The notes under the pieces: model-generated | Databases searched by the model: none | Seen by the model: only the letters and a program-made list of their open reading frames with translations | What the model was told of the DNA's origin: nothing | Part shown: one piece after another, positions 27,427 through 36,560 of the stretch | How positions within the stretch are numbered: position 1 is the stretch's first letter | Layout: each line of letters begins with the position of its first letter | Position numbers and translations under genes: made by a program | Source of the DNA: Hymenobacter volaticus | GTDB taxonomy: Bacteria > Bacteroidota > Bacteroidia > Cytophagales > Hymenobacteraceae | DNA: 64,000 nt | Reading direction: 5' to 3' | NCBI RefSeq assembly: GCF_022921055.1 | Contig: NZ_CP095061.1 | Coordinates: forward strand, 216,001-280,000

Positions 27427-28281
27427 TTATTTGCTTTTCAAGACGTTTTTCAGCTCTTGTATTCTGAACCGGTTATCTAGCTCGATGAATTCCTTCATCA
27501 TAGCGGCATGACCGGCGCCAGCCAGCACCATTACCTTGTCGTCGGTGGGTTCTACCGTTTTCTGCACCAGCGAATACATGTACAAGTTGCGCCGGTACCA
27601 TTCCGATACCAAATACGGGCCGGCAAAACTGCTAATAGTGCCCGCTCTGTTTACTCTATCGATATAGAAGGCTTTGTTGGCTGCGAACTCTTCTTTGGTG
27701 TTGAAGTCGAGCAAGAGCTGCGTTAGGGTGTATGTTTCTGCTTTCTTGTTGAAGTTGGTTTCCACCGCTTTCAAATCGCCTTCAATGCCCTTGATCAACG
27801 TTTCCTGGTGGGCTTCTTTCATTGCCTTCATCACGCTGTCGTATGGGAAAGAGGTCTTGTTGTAGTCGATGGCGTAAATCTTGGTCAGCTTCGCTTTTTT
27901 GCCGGCTCTGAAGGCTAGCTGGATAATCTCGTTTTTCAGGAAAAAGTCACTTCTTTTCGGGTTTGGGTATTTCGCCTTGATGTATTCCTCGTACTTCCCG
28001 CCGAGATACTGAGTGTAAAGTTCATCGAGCCCGGCTTGGTCGTCGGAAGACCATTCTACGAAGATTTTGTCGGGCGCAAACTGGCTGATTTTGTTGGTAA
28101 TGGTTTCCAGTTCGGTCTGTACCTTCGGCGTCAGCACATCGAAGGTTTTCATCTTGGCTAAGTCGGCCCCCGGATTGTGAAAGTGGAAGGTGCCAATCAG
28201 TAGCAACTCGGCTTGTTTGGTTTGGGCCAAGCTGACCGTTGCGGTGCACAGGAATAGCAGGAATAGGTAAATTGTTTTCAT
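27427..28281 (-). CDS. Exported DUF5694 protein
   Basis: This 284-residue protein has a signal peptide (residues 1-19, ending VSLAQ). The mature part matches the DUF5694 pattern: an opening strand LLLIGTFHFHNPGADLAK, later DKIFVEWSSDDQ, then YAIDYNKTSFPYD, and a late VMVLAGAGHAAMMKEF. The first and last motifs (GTFHFHNPG and GAGHAA) recall the paired His motifs of the TraB/TIKI/EreA-like fold, in which they form a metal or catalytic centre. That relation is an inference. It probably acts in the periplasm. It is monocistronic and convergent with the tRNA. Confidence 0.8.
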   Translation of the reverse strand: MKTIYLFLLFLCTATVSLAQTKQAELLLIGTFHFHNPGADLAKMKTFDVLTPKVQTELETITNKISQFAPDKIFVEWSSDDQAGLDELYTQYLGGKYEEYIKAKYPNPKRSDFFLKNEIIQLAFRAGKKAKLTKIYAIDYNKTSFPYDSVMKAMKEAHQETLIKGIEGDLKAVETNFNKKAETYTLTQLLLDFNTKEEFAANKAFYIDRVNRAGTISSFAGPYLVSEWYRRNLYMYSLVQKTVEPTDDKVMVLAGAGHAAMMKEFIELDNRFRIQELKNVLKSK

Positions 28282-28520
28282 GCAAGAAGTGGTAGAAAGG
28301 TGAAGCGAACCAATTAAGTAAATAGGGCTCTTCTGGGGCGCATGGCACCGGAAAGGCTAGTTTCCGAAAGCTACTGCATAGCTGCCATGCGGCCTATTAC
28401 GCTTGGCATGATACAGGTTAGCCCGTTGCCGTTGTCTGGGCAAGACAAAGCAACACTTCAATTCCAGGGACCAGAGTGAAGAAGTAGCATCCAACCGCAA
28501 AAGCTCCGTACTTGCCGGTT

Positions 28521-29651
28521 ATGCTTTCTGAACCAACCTACTTAGCGGCGCGCGTAGTCGCTCCTATGATTGAAACCCACTTTGCCCGCCATCATGGGGC
28601 AGCAGTTGCGCAGGATACCAACGCATTGGCCTCACCACCATCGGTGCACTTAGTGGAGGCGATGATTGACGCTGCCTTTTGGGCGAGTCTGCGCCGCGAA
28701 GAAGGGCACCCTCCCAAGATTTCGCTGGCGTTGCTAGAGCCGGGGCAGGCCACGCAGCCAGTAGTGTTCAATAAGCGCCGACTTATCCCGTACAACCTGC
28801 TCAAACTGGCCCCTGCCGTAGAGCTACCGGGTATTCATTTGGGCGTGTGGTACGACGAAGAAGGCCTTTACGTATGGGGCACGGCCACCGGTATTCCACC
28901 GCTGTGCTTGGTGATAGAGGTAATAGAGCCTGGCTTGCTTGTGGTGAAGCACCCCCGCGCCGATGGGTTCGGCAAGTTTGTGAACGTAGCCATTCTGCGC
29001 GGCGACCAACTGCAACTGGTTGACGCCGAAAGCGCCGCTATGGACGACTGCCCAGCCTTGCAAGCCTTTTTGCCGGGCCGTAGCCTGCCCACGACCACCG
29101 GGGAAACCGATAATGTGCTTGGCGAACTAGCCACCGTCATGCGGGCCCATGGCCGTGGTGGCTTAGTGTTGGTAGTGCCACCTAATTCCAAGCAGTGGCA
29201 AGAGTCTATTGTGCAGCCTATTACCTACCCTGTGCTGCCCGCTTATATTGGTATTGCGGAAGGACGGCAGCAGGAGCAGGCCAAGTGGAAATGGCGCGAG
29301 GAAATTCAGCGGGCCATTGGCATTGTGGGCGGCTTCACGGCCGTAGATGGTGCCACGGTGATTACCCGCGACTACCACTTGCTAGCCTTTGGGGTGAAAG
29401 TAGCCCGTGCCGAAACCAGTGTACCCGTTGATAAAATGGTGCTGACGGAGCCTGTAGTCGATAGTGTGGCCCGGTACCTACACCCAGCCCAGAACGGTGG
29501 CACGCGTCACTTAGCTGCCGCTCAATTTGTGTATGATCAGCGCGATGCGCTGGCGCTGGTAGCTTCGCAGGATGGCTACTTTACTGTGTTTGCGTGGTCC
29601 GAAACGCTACAAATGGTACATGCCCACCGCATCGACGTGCTACTGCTGTGA
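28521..29651 (+). CDS. DAC-like (DACNV-type) sensor protein
   Basis: This is a soluble protein of about 376 residues. The ATG at 28521 is preferred over TTG at 28512. The C-terminal 130 residues follow the diadenylate-cyclase (DisA_N) pattern: AVDGATVITRDYHLLAFGVKV with the DGA motif near residue 276, then GGTRHLAAAQFVYDQRDALALVASQDGYFTVF. In true cyclases the second motif is RHR; here it is RHL, so activity is uncertain. The N-terminal 240 residues match the layout reported for DACNV-type putative sensor proteins: a helical start, a beta-rich core and a strand-rich segment. It might make or sense a dinucleotide signal. No partner gene is obvious. Confidence 0.7.
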   Translation: MLSEPTYLAARVVAPMIETHFARHHGAAVAQDTNALASPPSVHLVEAMIDAAFWASLRREEGHPPKISLALLEPGQATQPVVFNKRRLIPYNLLKLAPAVELPGIHLGVWYDEEGLYVWGTATGIPPLCLVIEVIEPGLLVVKHPRADGFGKFVNVAILRGDQLQLVDAESAAMDDCPALQAFLPGRSLPTTTGETDNVLGELATVMRAHGRGGLVLVVPPNSKQWQESIVQPITYPVLPAYIGIAEGRQQEQAKWKWREEIQRAIGIVGGFTAVDGATVITRDYHLLAFGVKVARAETSVPVDKMVLTEPVVDSVARYLHPAQNGGTRHLAAAQFVYDQRDALALVASQDGYFTVFAWSETLQMVHAHRIDVLLL

Positions 29652-29739
29652 GTGCTGAAAGGAGCTGAAAACAACTTTGAAGCCACGCGGCATCATCTTG
29701 ACTAGAGGCTTGCGTACTGTTCACGGTTCTAGCTCAACG

Positions 29740-29777
29740 CAAAGCGGCAGCAGCTCATAGGAACTGCCGCCGCTTTG
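29740..29777. terminator. Bidirectional terminator between convergent genes
   Basis: A stem of about 14 pairs with one A-C mismatch (caaagcggc.../...gccgctttg) and a 10-base loop lies between the DAC-like gene and the cold-shock gene. Confidence 0.7.
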
Positions 29778-29792
29778 TGCTAATGGCCGGAA

Positions 29793-30254
29793 TTACTCGG
29801 TTGCCTTTTTCACCCCGACAGCGCTAGGGCCTTTCTGGCCCATTTCCACTTCGAAGGTTACTTTGTCGTTTTCTTTTATCGTGATGCCTCCGAGGCTGTT
29901 GGCATGCACAAAAACGCTTTCCTGCGTTTGTGAATCTTTGATAAAGCCGTAGCCTTTGGAGTCGTTGAAGAACGTAACCGTACCTTTCCGGAGCGGGTCT
30001 TCTTGCTCTTGGTCTTCTTGCTTGTATGCCCCGATGCGGACATCTTCGACCTTAATCTCCTTTTTCTTGGTGGGGTCGGGGGGAGTGGTCGAGATGTTGC
30101 CGTTTTCGTCTACATAGGCGAGCATCTCGTCAAGGTTCTGCCCTTTCTTAGCAGCAGCTTGGCGCTCTTCTTTGCGCTCCTCCTTGTCCATCTTTTTTTT
30201 CTGGCGCTTTTTCTCGTTCTCTTTCTTACCGAAGCTTGCTTGGGATTTCCCCAT
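29793..30254 (-). CDS. Cold-shock domain protein with basic N-terminal extension
   Basis: This 153-residue protein has a C-terminal cold-shock domain (about 88-150) with RNP1-like KGYGFIKD and RNP2-like VFVHAN, so it should bind single-stranded RNA or DNA. The first 45 residues are an extremely charged Lys/Glu/Arg helix (KKENEKKRQKKKMDKEERK), followed by an acidic linker. This two-part form is common in Bacteroidota and differs from the 70-residue CspA type. It is divergent from the ethanolamine permease gene. Confidence 0.9.
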   Translation of the reverse strand: MGKSQASFGKKENEKKRQKKKMDKEERKEERQAAAKKGQNLDEMLAYVDENGNISTTPPDPTKKKEIKVEDVRIGAYKQEDQEQEDPLRKGTVTFFNDSKGYGFIKDSQTQESVFVHANSLGGITIKENDKVTFEVEMGQKGPSAVGVKKATE

Positions 30255-30507
30255 GTGTGTTTAGTTATTTGGTCTGAATGCTTTCACTTATAAAGTTAAG
30301 CATTTGAAATATAGTATAGAGTACTACAGTGAAGCACAGGCTAAAGTTCAGTAGCAATACGGCAAGCTGTGCAACTAGATGTAAGGGGCACATGCCGAAG
30401 CAGCAAGCATGGAATGAACCCCGTGAACATCGTAAGCCAGCAGGAGCAAACAGTTTCGCGCAATTAGCGCTATGTTAAGGGTTTAGCTTCTCATTTAATA
30501 TAGGTGT

Positions 30508-31839
30508 ATGAACGACGCTGCTCCGCCGCCTGCCTTAAAGAAAGTGCTGAGGCCACTGCACCTATGGGCTATTGCGGTGGGGCTGGTTATTTCCGGTGAA
30601 TACTTTGGCTGGAACTACGGCTGGGCTGTTTCCGGTACCGTTGGCTTTCTGGTGGCTACGCTCCTGATTACGGTGCTCTACGTCACGTTTATTTTCAGCT
30701 TCACCGAGCTAACCACGGCTATTCCGCAGGCGGGTGGGCCGTTTGCTTACGCGCATCGCGCGCTAGGGCCAGTGGGAGGTTTTGTAGCAGGCTATGCCAC
30801 GCTGGTAGAATTCTTGTTCGCGCCGCCGGCCATTGCGTTTGCCTTGGGCAGCTACGTGCATTTTCTGTATCCGAGCGTGCCCGTGCTGACGACGGCACTA
30901 GGTAGTTACGTGCTGTTTATCGGCATCAACTTGTTAGGTATCAAGGAGTCAGCGCTGTTTTCGTTGGTGGTTACCTTGCTGGCCGTAGCGGAGTTGCTGG
31001 TGTTTATGGGACTGGTAGCCCCGCATTTCAAAGCCAGCAACTTCCTCGCCGACCCGATGCCGTTTGGCGCCGCGGGGGTATTTGCAGCCTTGCCGTTTGC
31101 CATCTGGTTTTACTTAGCCATTGAGGGCGTAGCGATGGTGGCTGAAGAAGTGCAGGACCCCCGGCGCACCATTCCCATCGGTTACACCTATGGGCTGGTT
31201 ACGCTGGTGTTCCTGGCGCTAGGTGTGATGGTGCTAACCGGCGGCGTCACCAACTGGCACCGCCTCAGTGACATCGACTACCCGCTGCCCGAGGCGTTGA
31301 GCTACGCACTGGGCAAGGGTAGCCCCTGGACTAAGGTGTTTGCCAGCATCGGCTTGTTTGGCTTGGTGGCCTCGTTTCACGGCACCATCATTGGGTACTC
31401 GCGGCAGGTGTTTGCGCTGGCGCGGGCCGGCTACTTACCGAGCTTTCTGGCCCGCGTCAACCCGCGGTTTCAGACGCCGCATTGGGCTCTGGTGGCCGGT
31501 GGGGTAGTAGGCTGCATTTCGCTGCTAACCGGCACTACCGACAAACTTATTATCCTGTCGGTGCTTGGCGCGGTGCTGATGTACCTAATAAGTTTGCTTA
31601 GCCTGTTTGTGCTGCGGCGGAAAGAGCCGAATCTGGCACGGCCGTTCGTTACGCCGTTCTATCCGTGGTTTCCGCTGGTTGCCACCATCTTGTCGGTAGT
31701 GAGTTTGGGGGCTATAATGTACTACAACTGGCTGCTAAGCTTAGTGTTTTTCGTAAGCCTTGCACTGCTGCTAGGGCTGTATGTAGCGCTAGGATTAGCA
31801 AAGCCCGGTGTAGCAGTATCAACTCAGGAAAGTAGCTGA
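30508..31839 (+). CDS. eat: Ethanolamine permease (APC family)
   Basis: This is a 443-residue inner-membrane transporter of the amino acid-polyamine-organocation superfamily with 12 predicted helices. The start LRPLHLWAIAVGLVISGEYFGWNYGW, then FTELTTAIPQAGGPFAYAHRALGP and FAIWFYLAIEGVAMVAEEVQDPRRTIP, is characteristic of ethanolamine permeases, which take up ethanolamine for use as nitrogen or carbon source. The assignment is strengthened by eutB 289 bases downstream. The intervening gap holds a palindromic repeat that may affect the shared transcript. Confidence 0.88.
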   Translation: MNDAAPPPALKKVLRPLHLWAIAVGLVISGEYFGWNYGWAVSGTVGFLVATLLITVLYVTFIFSFTELTTAIPQAGGPFAYAHRALGPVGGFVAGYATLVEFLFAPPAIAFALGSYVHFLYPSVPVLTTALGSYVLFIGINLLGIKESALFSLVVTLLAVAELLVFMGLVAPHFKASNFLADPMPFGAAGVFAALPFAIWFYLAIEGVAMVAEEVQDPRRTIPIGYTYGLVTLVFLALGVMVLTGGVTNWHRLSDIDYPLPEALSYALGKGSPWTKVFASIGLFGLVASFHGTIIGYSRQVFALARAGYLPSFLARVNPRFQTPHWALVAGGVVGCISLLTGTTDKLIILSVLGAVLMYLISLLSLFVLRRKEPNLARPFVTPFYPWFPLVATILSVVSLGAIMYYNWLLSLVFFVSLALLLGLYVALGLAKPGVAVSTQESS

Positions 31840-31906
31840 ATTGTTGTGTGGAAGAAAGCCGCAGTCGAAGCATCTTGCTGATGTGTTGCCAGTTTTCACA
31901 TCTCCC

Positions 31907-32002
31907 GTCATGCTGAGCGCAGCCGAAGCATCTCGCGTGCTGATGTTGTGGTTAGCAATCCAGTGTCAGCACGCGAGATGCTTCGGCTGCGCTCAGCATG
32001 AC
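31907..32002. repeat. REP/MITE-like palindrome with 37-bp perfect arms
   Basis: Arms at 31907-31943 and 31966-32002 are perfect inverted repeats of 37 bases around a 22-base centre. The arm begins gtcatgctgagcgcagccga. A degenerate partial copy of the arm lies just upstream (31860-31885) and a second degenerate one just downstream (about 32040-32066), so the element appears nested in older relics. Similar palindromes are widespread between genes in this group of bacteria, from memory. It lies between eat and eutB, and no transposase is present. Confidence 0.9.
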
Positions 32003-32128
32003 AGTACCTCTATTACGTCACGTGTGCGACCTCAGCTCTTCAGATGCTTCGCTGTACTCCACTGAGTATAAGTAGAACAGTCTGTAGTAATCATTGACCG
32101 TACACTAATTGGTTAAAATGAGCTCCTT

Positions 32129-33517
32129 ATGGCTTACCATCACACCATTCGCAATCGAGTTTACCAGTTCGCCGATCTGAAGACGCTGCTGGCAAAGGCC
32201 ACCCCGCTACGGTCGGGCGACGTGCTGGCTGGGGTGGCGGCTGACACGTATGAGGAACGGGTAGCCGCTCAGCTCACCTTAGCCGACGTGCCGTTGCGCA
32301 ACTTCCTGCATGAGGCACTTATTCCTTACGAGCACGACGAAGTAACCCGCCTGATTATTGACACGCACGATGCCGCCGCATTTGCACCGGTCAGTCACTT
32401 CACGGTGGGGCAGTTGCGCGACTGGCTGCTGGCCGACACCACCGATACACCTACGCTACAATATCTGGCTCCCGGTCTGACGCCCGAAATGGTGGCCGCC
32501 GTCAGCAAGCTGATGCGCAACCAGGAGCTAATTGGCGTGGCTCGCAAGTGCGAGGTAATAACCACGTTCCGTAACACCTTGGGCTTGCGCGGTCACTTAG
32601 CTACACGCCTCCAGCCCAATCACCCCACCGATGATGCCCGTGGCATTGCCGCCAGTTTGCTCGACGGCTTGCTTTACGGTAGCGGCGACGCTGTCATCGG
32701 CATCAACCCCGCCACCGATAGCCCCGCCGCAGTGCGCAATCTGCTGGAAATGCTCGACGCTATTCGCCAGCAATATGCCATTCCCACCCAATCTTGCGTG
32801 CTGTGCCACGTCACAACCACGCTGGAACTAGTCCGGCAGCAGGCCCCCGTAGACTTAACGTTTCAGAGTATTGCGGGTACTCAGGCCGCCAATGCCAGCT
32901 TCGGTATCAACTTGGCGCTGCTCGACGAAGCATGGCAAGCCACCCTCAGTTTGAACCGGGGCACGGTAGGGCAGCACGTCATGTATTTCGAAACCGGCCA
33001 GGGTAGCGCCCTCAGCGCCAACGCTCACCACGGCCTCGACCAGCAAACCTGCGAAGCCCGCGCCTACGCCGTGGCGCGCCGTTTCCGGCCACTGCTCGTT
33101 AATTCGGTGGTCGGTTTCATTGGCCCCGAATACCTCTACGACGGCAAGCAAATCATCCGAGCGGCCCTAGAAGACCATTTTTGCGGTAAGCTGCTCGGCC
33201 TGCCCATGGGCATGGACATCTGCTACACCAACCACGCCGAAGCCGACCAAGACGACATGGATACCCTGCTTACGTTGCTCGGCGTGGCCGGCTGCAATTT
33301 TATCATGGGAGTGCCCGGCGCCGACGATATCATGCTCAACTACCAGTCCACGTCCTTCCACGACGCGCTCTACATCCGGAGTGTGCTCAGCTTACGCGCC
33401 GCCCCGGAGTTCGAGGCGTGGTTGCAGCAGTTAGGCGTGTTCGATGCGCAAGGCAAGCTGCTACCCGCGCCATTGCAGCCGTTGCTCCTAGAAAAGCTGC
33501 CGCAGGCGTTTCGTTGA
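32129..33517 (+). CDS. eutB: Ethanolamine ammonia-lyase large subunit
   Basis: EutB is the catalytic alpha subunit that, with EutC and adenosylcobalamin, splits ethanolamine into acetaldehyde and ammonia. The 462 residues match family length. Recognisable blocks are ANASFGINLALLDEAWQATLSLNRG, VMYFETGQGSALSANAHHGLDQQTCEARAYAVAR, FIGPEYLYDGKQIIRAALEDHFCGKLLGLPMGMDICYTNHAEADQDDMD and FIMGVPGADDIMLNYQSTSFHD. The frame is intact. The expected eutC gene does not follow: 71 bases downstream is the 3' end of an opposite-strand gene. No microcompartment genes are seen. Without a light subunit elsewhere, the enzyme would not be functional. Confidence 0.95.
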   Translation: MAYHHTIRNRVYQFADLKTLLAKATPLRSGDVLAGVAADTYEERVAAQLTLADVPLRNFLHEALIPYEHDEVTRLIIDTHDAAAFAPVSHFTVGQLRDWLLADTTDTPTLQYLAPGLTPEMVAAVSKLMRNQELIGVARKCEVITTFRNTLGLRGHLATRLQPNHPTDDARGIAASLLDGLLYGSGDAVIGINPATDSPAAVRNLLEMLDAIRQQYAIPTQSCVLCHVTTTLELVRQQAPVDLTFQSIAGTQAANASFGINLALLDEAWQATLSLNRGTVGQHVMYFETGQGSALSANAHHGLDQQTCEARAYAVARRFRPLLVNSVVGFIGPEYLYDGKQIIRAALEDHFCGKLLGLPMGMDICYTNHAEADQDDMDTLLTLLGVAGCNFIMGVPGADDIMLNYQSTSFHDALYIRSVLSLRAAPEFEAWLQQLGVFDAQGKLLPAPLQPLLLEKLPQAFR

Positions 33518-33588
33518 CCTGACCTCCTTCCCAAGAGAAGTAACAGTTAACTGTAGCCCAAAGCGCATTTCCCGCAGGAAGATTGGAA

Positions 33589-34212
33589 TCATGCCGTCAA
33601 CGCATACAACAGGATATTGACGCCGAACTTCGTGTTGTCTTCGGCTAGGAAGCGTTTGTTGCGAAAGTCGTAGTCCCACTCGCAGCCGTAATCTTTGTTG
33701 GAGTAGAGCACACCGAGGCGGCCGTTGATTTCGATGCCTTTCAGGTAGTCGTGCACTAGGTCGTCGCCCCACCCATTGAGCTCAAAGGAGGTGGGCGGCG
33801 GCCCGTCGGGAAACTTGAAGAACTGCGAGTAGATAACGTGGGTCTTGGGGATTTTCTTTAGGGCACCGGCCCCGAAGCACTGCCGCATCTGCTCCTCGAA
33901 CGAGCGGGCAAACAGGCCGTCGATGTCGTGGTTGCAGTCATCGACAAACACGAAGCCCCCGTTGCGCACGTACTGCGTGAAATTCGCTTTTTCCTGCGCC
34001 GAAAACTGTACCAGCCGGTGCCCCGACAGGTAGCAGAAGGGATGCCGAAACAGCTCTGGTGAATCAAGTGCTACTACTTTCTCTTTCTGATTGACCGGTA
34101 TTTTGGTGTACTGAATCAGGGAGTGCAGCAGGTTGGTTGGCATTCGCTCGTCTACGCCATCCCAATCGCCGGAGCGGTATTGCAGACGCACGAAAGTGAA
34201 AGGAACAGGCAT
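33589..34212 (-). CDS. DUF4159 domain protein
   Basis: This 207-residue protein begins MPVPFTFVRLQYRSGDWDG; the ATG at 34212 is preferred to 34326, since the extra 38 residues look like translated promoter DNA. DUF4159 features are TNLLHSLIQYTKIPV, FVFVDDCNHDIDGLFARSFEEQM, THVIYSQFF and GVLYSNKDYGCEWDY. The fold is a class-I glutaminase/flavodoxin-like core. In Bacteroidota such genes often lie next to MoxR/Bat aerotolerance genes, but here it stands alone beside eutB. There is no signal peptide. Function is unknown. Confidence 0.82.
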   Translation of the reverse strand: MPVPFTFVRLQYRSGDWDGVDERMPTNLLHSLIQYTKIPVNQKEKVVALDSPELFRHPFCYLSGHRLVQFSAQEKANFTQYVRNGGFVFVDDCNHDIDGLFARSFEEQMRQCFGAGALKKIPKTHVIYSQFFKFPDGPPPTSFELNGWGDDLVHDYLKGIEINGRLGVLYSNKDYGCEWDYDFRNKRFLAEDNTKFGVNILLYALTA

Positions 34213-34436
34213 TCGGGACGATAAGGTAGAAGGCAAGACTACTATTCGTAGCCAATAACAGACAAAAATAAATGTGGGAGGTGGCTTGCAGGGAGAAAAT
34301 ACAATTGTGGCTCGCAAAAGCCACAAAACGCAGTGGTCTGAACTTCAAGTCAAAAAGTTATTGCAATAGAAAATACGGGAATGGCAACGAATTTGCGTTT
34401 ACTGGTTTTATGTATACCTAATCTTCCTTTACTACC

Positions 34437-35054
34437 ATGAAACCTTTGCGACTTCTCGCCCTTCTTTTCCTATTGCTGGCTGGTGCCAGTCAGGCCCAAG
34501 CCCAATTCGGTATCAAAGCTGGCGTCAACAATGCCGTGCTCGATGGCCAGAATATCAACATGGACACCGACTACAAAACCACCTACCACGTCGGCGCTTT
34601 CCTACGGTTGCCGATACTAGGCCCGTTGTCTATCCAACCCGAAGTGCTTTACTCTTTGCAAGGCTCGCAGTTTAAGTCGACCGTAGCCAACTACGATACT
34701 AAACTGCACTACCTCAACATTCCGGTGCTGGCCCACGTGAAAGTAGGCCCTGTATATGCTGAAGCCGGTCCGCAGTTCGGTGTGTTGCTCGGTGCTCGCG
34801 AAAACGGCACGCTCCGCATCAACGCAGCTGATGGCTACGGCCCCGTTGACCGCACCGCGGATAACAACTACAAAAAGAACGATTTTGCTTTAGCAGCCGG
34901 TGCCGGCCTCGAACTCGGGAGCCTCATCATTGGCGCCCGCTACACCGCGGGCCTCAACAACATCAACGATGTAGCTGACCTGAACGGTGCCAACGACCCA
35001 CGCCTCAAAAACCGTGTGATTCAAGGGTTTATAGGTATTAAATTCGGTAAATAA
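34437..35054 (+). CDS. Outer-membrane beta-barrel (PorT-like) protein
   Basis: This 205-residue protein has a classical signal peptide (residues 1-22, ending AQAQ). The mature part shows alternating amphipathic strands and turns: [89 protein letters not shown] and a C-terminal VIQGFIGIKFGK. This is typical of the eight-strand porin-family (outer membrane protein beta-barrel domain) found in Bacteroidota. The ligand is unknown. It is closed by a 23-bp-arm terminator shared with the TldE gene. Confidence 0.88.
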   Translation: MKPLRLLALLFLLLAGASQAQAQFGIKAGVNNAVLDGQNINMDTDYKTTYHVGAFLRLPILGPLSIQPEVLYSLQGSQFKSTVANYDTKLHYLNIPVLAHVKVGPVYAEAGPQFGVLLGARENGTLRINAADGYGPVDRTADNNYKKNDFALAAGAGLELGSLIIGARYTAGLNNINDVADLNGANDPRLKNRVIQGFIGIKFGK

Positions 35055-35073
35055 TTGCCAATCTACTTGCAGT

Positions 35074-35119
35074 AAAAACGACAGGGGCTTGCTCAATTGA
35101 GCAAGCCCCTGTCGTTTTT
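35074..35119. terminator. Bidirectional terminator, 46-base perfect palindrome
   Basis: The two 23-base arms are perfectly complementary and directly abutting; the inner pairs form the loop. A and T runs flank both ends. It separates the porin gene from the TldE gene. Confidence 0.92.
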
Positions 35120-35139
35120 AGTAGTACTGAATTATTCTT

Positions 35140-36465
35140 CTATACGGCATCCGAGAGGCTCGTGAAGGTAAAGTCTCGAATCTTCAACGGTGGGACCATA
35201 TTGCCGCCCAACCGCACTGGCTTGCCCATGGCCTCGATGTTGTTGAGCATGATCACCGGGCTTTCGTTGAAGCGCATGTTCTTGATGGGGTGCTTGATCT
35301 TGCCATTCTCGATGTAAAAGGTCCCGTCGCGAGTCAGGCCGGTTACGAGGAGCGTTTGGGGGTCGACGTCGCGGATGTACCAGAGGCGCGTGACGAGGAT
35401 GCCTTTGGCCGTGCCTTTGATGAGCTCATCAACGCTTTGGGTGCCGCCTTCCATAACCCAGCCGCTCGGGAAAGCAGTAGCCGACCTCTTGCTTTTTTCG
35501 GCCCAATAGCGGGAGTAGTACAGGTTCTTCATCACGCCTTTCTCCACCCACGTCATGCGCTTCACGGGCAGCCCGTCGCCGTCGAATACGCGGCCGGGAG
35601 CTGTGGCATTGAGCGGGTCGGAATAGATGGTAACGCGCGGGTCGAAGAGCTTCTCGCCGAGTTTGTTGCCGCCGCCTTTTTTGCTGAGAAAGCTACGGCC
35701 TTCGTCAGCTTCGCGGGCATCGAGGGCGTACATCAAACGGTTCAGGATACCTTCGTCGGAAACCAGGGCGGCGGGCTCCAGAATAACGGTGTATTTGCCG
35801 GGTTCGATGGCCTTGGCTGCTACCGAGCCGGCAGCTTTGGTGGCGGCAATGCTGGTGAGCGTCTTGGCGTTGAACTTAGCTACGTCGGTGTAGTCGGCTA
35901 CAGCATAACCCGAGCCAGTACCGTCAGCAGTGCGCACCGTTACCGAGTAATCTAATTGCGTGAATTGCTGATAGCCTTCCAGGCCTTTGTTGTTGCGGAT
36001 GGCCACGAAGCTCGGACCGTCTTCGAGGTAGCCAGCGGCCGTGAGCTTGCGGGGTTCGCACAGACTTATGCTGTCGGCGGCTACTTGGGCGCGGAAGTCA
36101 GCGGTGATGCCGGCCGTGGCCGCGACGTAACTGTTGGGCGTGAGAAACTGCTGCGGCCCAAGCATGGGCATGTATTCGGGGTCTTCGGGGGCCAGCTTGG
36201 CAATTTCTTCGGCCCGCTGTACGCAGCGGCGCAAAGTAGCATCGTCGAATTGGTTACAAGTGGCCACGCCCGAGCGTTTGCCGAACCGCGCTTCCACGGC
36301 CAAACTCACGTTGTCGGACGAGCCAGCGGTACTCACGTTGTTGCGGGCGTAACGAATGTTGCCGGTGGTGCGACCGTTTAGTTGGCCTGCGCACTCGTCG
36401 GCAGTGCTGAAGCCCAGGACCTTCTTGAGGATGGCCTGCGCTTCGTCTTTGGAAAGAATTGCCAT
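35140..36465 (-). CDS. TldE/PmbA-type protein, paralogue 1
   Basis: This is a 441-residue TldE (PmbA) family member, the non-catalytic partner of TldD metallopeptidases. Family blocks include SLAVEARFGKRSGVATCNQFDDATLRRCVQRAEEIA, GLEGYQQFTQLDYSVTVRTADGTGSGYA, DEGRSFLSKKGGGNKLGEKLFDPRVTIYSD and LVTGLTRDGTFYIENGKIKHPIKNMRFNESP. It lacks HExxxH, as expected. There is no Tat or Sec leader, in contrast to the TldD paralogues beside it. It could be exported as a folded complex or stay in the cytosol. It is last in the array, 95 bases after tldD paralogue 1. It is about 70% identical by eye to TldE paralogue 2. Confidence 0.9.
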   Translation of the reverse strand: MAILSKDEAQAILKKVLGFSTADECAGQLNGRTTGNIRYARNNVSTAGSSDNVSLAVEARFGKRSGVATCNQFDDATLRRCVQRAEEIAKLAPEDPEYMPMLGPQQFLTPNSYVAATAGITADFRAQVAADSISLCEPRKLTAAGYLEDGPSFVAIRNNKGLEGYQQFTQLDYSVTVRTADGTGSGYAVADYTDVAKFNAKTLTSIAATKAAGSVAAKAIEPGKYTVILEPAALVSDEGILNRLMYALDAREADEGRSFLSKKGGGNKLGEKLFDPRVTIYSDPLNATAPGRVFDGDGLPVKRMTWVEKGVMKNLYYSRYWAEKSKRSATAFPSGWVMEGGTQSVDELIKGTAKGILVTRLWYIRDVDPQTLLVTGLTRDGTFYIENGKIKHPIKNMRFNESPVIMLNNIEAMGKPVRLGGNMVPPLKIRDFTFTSLSDAV

Positions 36466-36560
36466 GGGGTGATATGCTGATTATTGGTAGTTGATTGTTG
36501 CTTGCTGATGGTTAGACCGTTGTATCGAATTCTCGACAACGAGCATCTAACAGGCAGCCA

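Noticed and set aside
31841..32065. Small gene between eat and eutB
   Set aside because: The frame is simply a translation of the palindromic repeat and its flanks.
33488..33772. Possible remnant of eutC on the minus strand
   Set aside because: The frame overlaps the DUF4159 gene in another phase and shows no EutC sequence.
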